Position numbers and translations under genes: made by a program
NCBI RefSeq assembly: GCF_014851815.1
Contig: NZ_JACVAJ010000001.1
Location: 620,001-684,000, forward strand
Source of the DNA: Pseudoxanthomonas sp. PXM01
Lineage (GTDB): Bacteria > Pseudomonadota > Gammaproteobacteria > Xanthomonadales > Xanthomonadaceae
Direction of reading: 5' to 3'
DNA length: 64,000 bases
Notes under the pieces: model-generated
The model's input: only the letters and a program-made list of their open reading frames with translations
Database searches by the model: none
Told to the model about the DNA's origin: nothing
Part shown: in pieces, positions 62,938 through 64,000 of the stretch
How positions within the stretch are numbered: the first letter of the stretch is position 1
Layout of the letters: each line of letters starts with the position of its first letter

Positions 62938-63741
62938 ATGGCGGCATCACCGCAGGAACACCCCCTCGTACTGACCCGCGCCGGCGCCGTGGCGCGCATC
63001 CGGCTGGAGCGCCCCGCCCTGCACAACGCCTTCGATGCAGCCCTGATCGCGGCGCTGACGGAGACGCTGGTCCAGGCGGGTGCCGACCCCGCTGTCCGGG
63101 CCGTGGTACTGGAGGGCAGCGGCGCCTCGTTCTCCGCCGGTGCCGATCTGAACTGGATGCGCGGCATGGCGGCGGCCAGCGAAGGCGCGAACCGCGAGGA
63201 CGCCCTCGCCCTCGCCCGCCTGATGCGCACGCTGGACGAACTGCCGAAGCCCACGATCGCCCGGGTCCATGGCGCGGCATTCGGCGGCGGCGTCGGCCTG
63301 GTCGCGTGCTGCGACATCGCCATCGGCGTCCCGGAGGCGAAGTTCGGCCTGACCGAAAGCAAGCTGGGCCTGCTGCCCGCGGTGATCTCGCCGTACGTCA
63401 TCGCCGCCATCGGGCCACGCGAGGCGCGCCGCTGGTTCGCCACTGCGGAAATCTTCGACGCCGCCACCGCGCTTCGGATCGGGCTGTTGCACGACGTGGT
63501 CGCCACCGACGCACTGGACGCCGCCATCGAACGCCAGCTTGCGCTGCTGTTGAAGGCGGGCCCGCATGCCGCTGCGGGTGCGAAGCGTCTCGTCGCCCGC
63601 GTGGCGGATTGCTCCGACCGCGACCGGCTCGACACTGACAACGCCGACCTCATCGCCGGACTTCGCGTGTCGGCGGAGGGCCAGGAGGGGTTGTCTGCCT
63701 TCCTCGACAAGCGCGCGCCGGCGTGGACCCTCAGGGAGTGA
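62938..63741 (+). CDS. liuC: Enoyl-CoA hydratase/isomerase family (probable methylglutaconyl-CoA hydratase)
   Basis: 267 residues of the crotonase superfamily. Oxyanion-forming GSGASFSAGADLNWM (ADLNWM) and VHGAAFGGGVGLVACCD, with FGLTESKLGLLPA holding the catalytic-type glutamate of hydratases. The ADLNWM signature is typical of methylglutaconyl-CoA hydratases in liu clusters, so a role in leucine catabolism is favoured. ATG 62938 follows AGGGAA; ATG 62929 is an alternative. The next gene starts 4 bases after the stop. Confidence 0.85.
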   Translation: MAASPQEHPLVLTRAGAVARIRLERPALHNAFDAALIAALTETLVQAGADPAVRAVVLEGSGASFSAGADLNWMRGMAAASEGANREDALALARLMRTLDELPKPTIARVHGAAFGGGVGLVACCDIAIGVPEAKFGLTESKLGLLPAVISPYVIAAIGPREARRWFATAEIFDAATALRIGLLHDVVATDALDAAIERQLALLLKAGPHAAAGAKRLVARVADCSDRDRLDTDNADLIAGLRVSAEGQEGLSAFLDKRAPAWTLRE

Positions 63742-63745
63742 CCGC

Positions 63746-64000
63746 ATGATCGATCACCTGGGCATCGAAGTCGCCGACTACGCACGCAGCCGTGCCTTCT
63801 ACCAGGATGTGCTGGCCACGCTCGGCCATGGCGTCGTGATGGAGGTGACGCGCGAGATGACGGGCGGTTACGAAGGCTGCGGCTTCGGTCCGCCGGGCCG
63901 CCCGCATTTCTGGGTCGGCAAGGACAGCGGCGAGCCTGGCCGGGGCGCCCACATCGCGTTCACCGCACAGAACCGTGCACAGGTGGACGCCTTCCACGCT
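63746..64000 (+). CDS. VOC/glyoxalase-like protein, cut by the window end
   Basis: Only the first 85 residues are present. IDHLGIEVADYARSRAFYQDVL with the N-terminal metal-position histidine and PHFWVGKDSGEPGRGAHIAF are typical of glyoxalase/bleomycin-resistance VOC proteins. It starts 4 bases after the hydratase stop and is probably co-transcribed. A C-terminal half is expected beyond the window. Confidence 0.85.
   Translation, partial: MIDHLGIEVADYARSRAFYQDVLATLGHGVVMEVTREMTGGYEGCGFGPPGRPHFWVGKDSGEPGRGAHIAFTAQNRAQVDAFHA

Overview
The window is GC-rich chromosomal DNA from a gammaproteobacterium, most likely of the Xanthomonadaceae (Pseudoxanthomonas, Luteimonas, Lysobacter or Stenotrophomonas-like). 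The grounds are very high GC, frequent GTG starts, dozens of GTAG-type REP palindromes with a cognate REP-associated transposase, a feoAB locus with a Fur-box-like leader, an LigD/Ku end-joining locus, and a leucine/isobutyryl-CoA catabolic gene set. The genus is inference. I find no rRNA, tRNA, CRISPR array or complete prophage.

Layout. 0.2-5.3 kb: a DUF2383 helical-bundle gene facing a four-gene leftward unit (DksA-like zinc finger, Ku, GIY-YIG-like protein, LigD). 5.4-16.3 kb: metabolic and hypothetical genes, including an M14-like peptidase, three methyltransferases, OsmC plus AraC regulator, a lipoprotein hydrolase with a poly-proline stalk, UPF0178, a cysteine-cluster protein and a Tat-exported LD-carboxypeptidase. 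16.4-24.5 kb: a PGAP1-like hydrolase, DHFR-like and VOC proteins, a membrane-anchored AraC regulator, a DUF2306 membrane protein and a propeller-type diguanylate cyclase. 25.2-28.0 kb: an SPFH / zinc-ribbon / small membrane protein operon. 28-39 kb: an accessory zone full of REP pairs. It holds an intact RAYT transposase, a RIO kinase, a frameshifted NTF2-like gene, an SdpR/SdpI-like pair with a clear operator, an amidohydrolase, an 11-unit array of exact 21-bp periods, a RAYT remnant, and an AT-rich two-gene module (ABC/OLD-type ATPase plus a small ExK nuclease-like protein).

39-47.6 kb: an orphan DUF4255-like gene, a fused isobutyryl-CoA mutase whose reading frame contains a whole REP doublet, a hydrolase and its TetR repressor with matching operators, then leucine dehydrogenase and isovaleryl-CoA dehydrogenase. 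47.7-56.3 kb: a subtilisin autotransporter with a lipobox, a DUF2189 membrane protein, thiolase, two same-length Ala-rich lipoproteins each with its own terminator, methylcrotonyl-CoA carboxylase beta and an SDR. 56.4-64 kb: bactofilin, zinc ribbon, HscC-type Hsp70 with its J-protein, the feoA-feoB-feoC-like operon, an enoyl-CoA hydratase and a VOC gene cut by the window end.

Genes that work together: LigD and Ku repair double-strand breaks. Leucine dehydrogenase, isovaleryl-CoA dehydrogenase, methylcrotonyl-CoA carboxylase, the hydratase and thiolase cover much of leucine breakdown, and IcmF interconverts isobutyryl- and butyryl-CoA. Hsp70 and J-protein form a chaperone pair. FeoA and FeoB import ferrous iron. 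The best candidate for an undescribed system is the AT-rich ATPase/nuclease pair at 34.6-36.3 kb, which sits beside the 21-bp array and RAYT debris.
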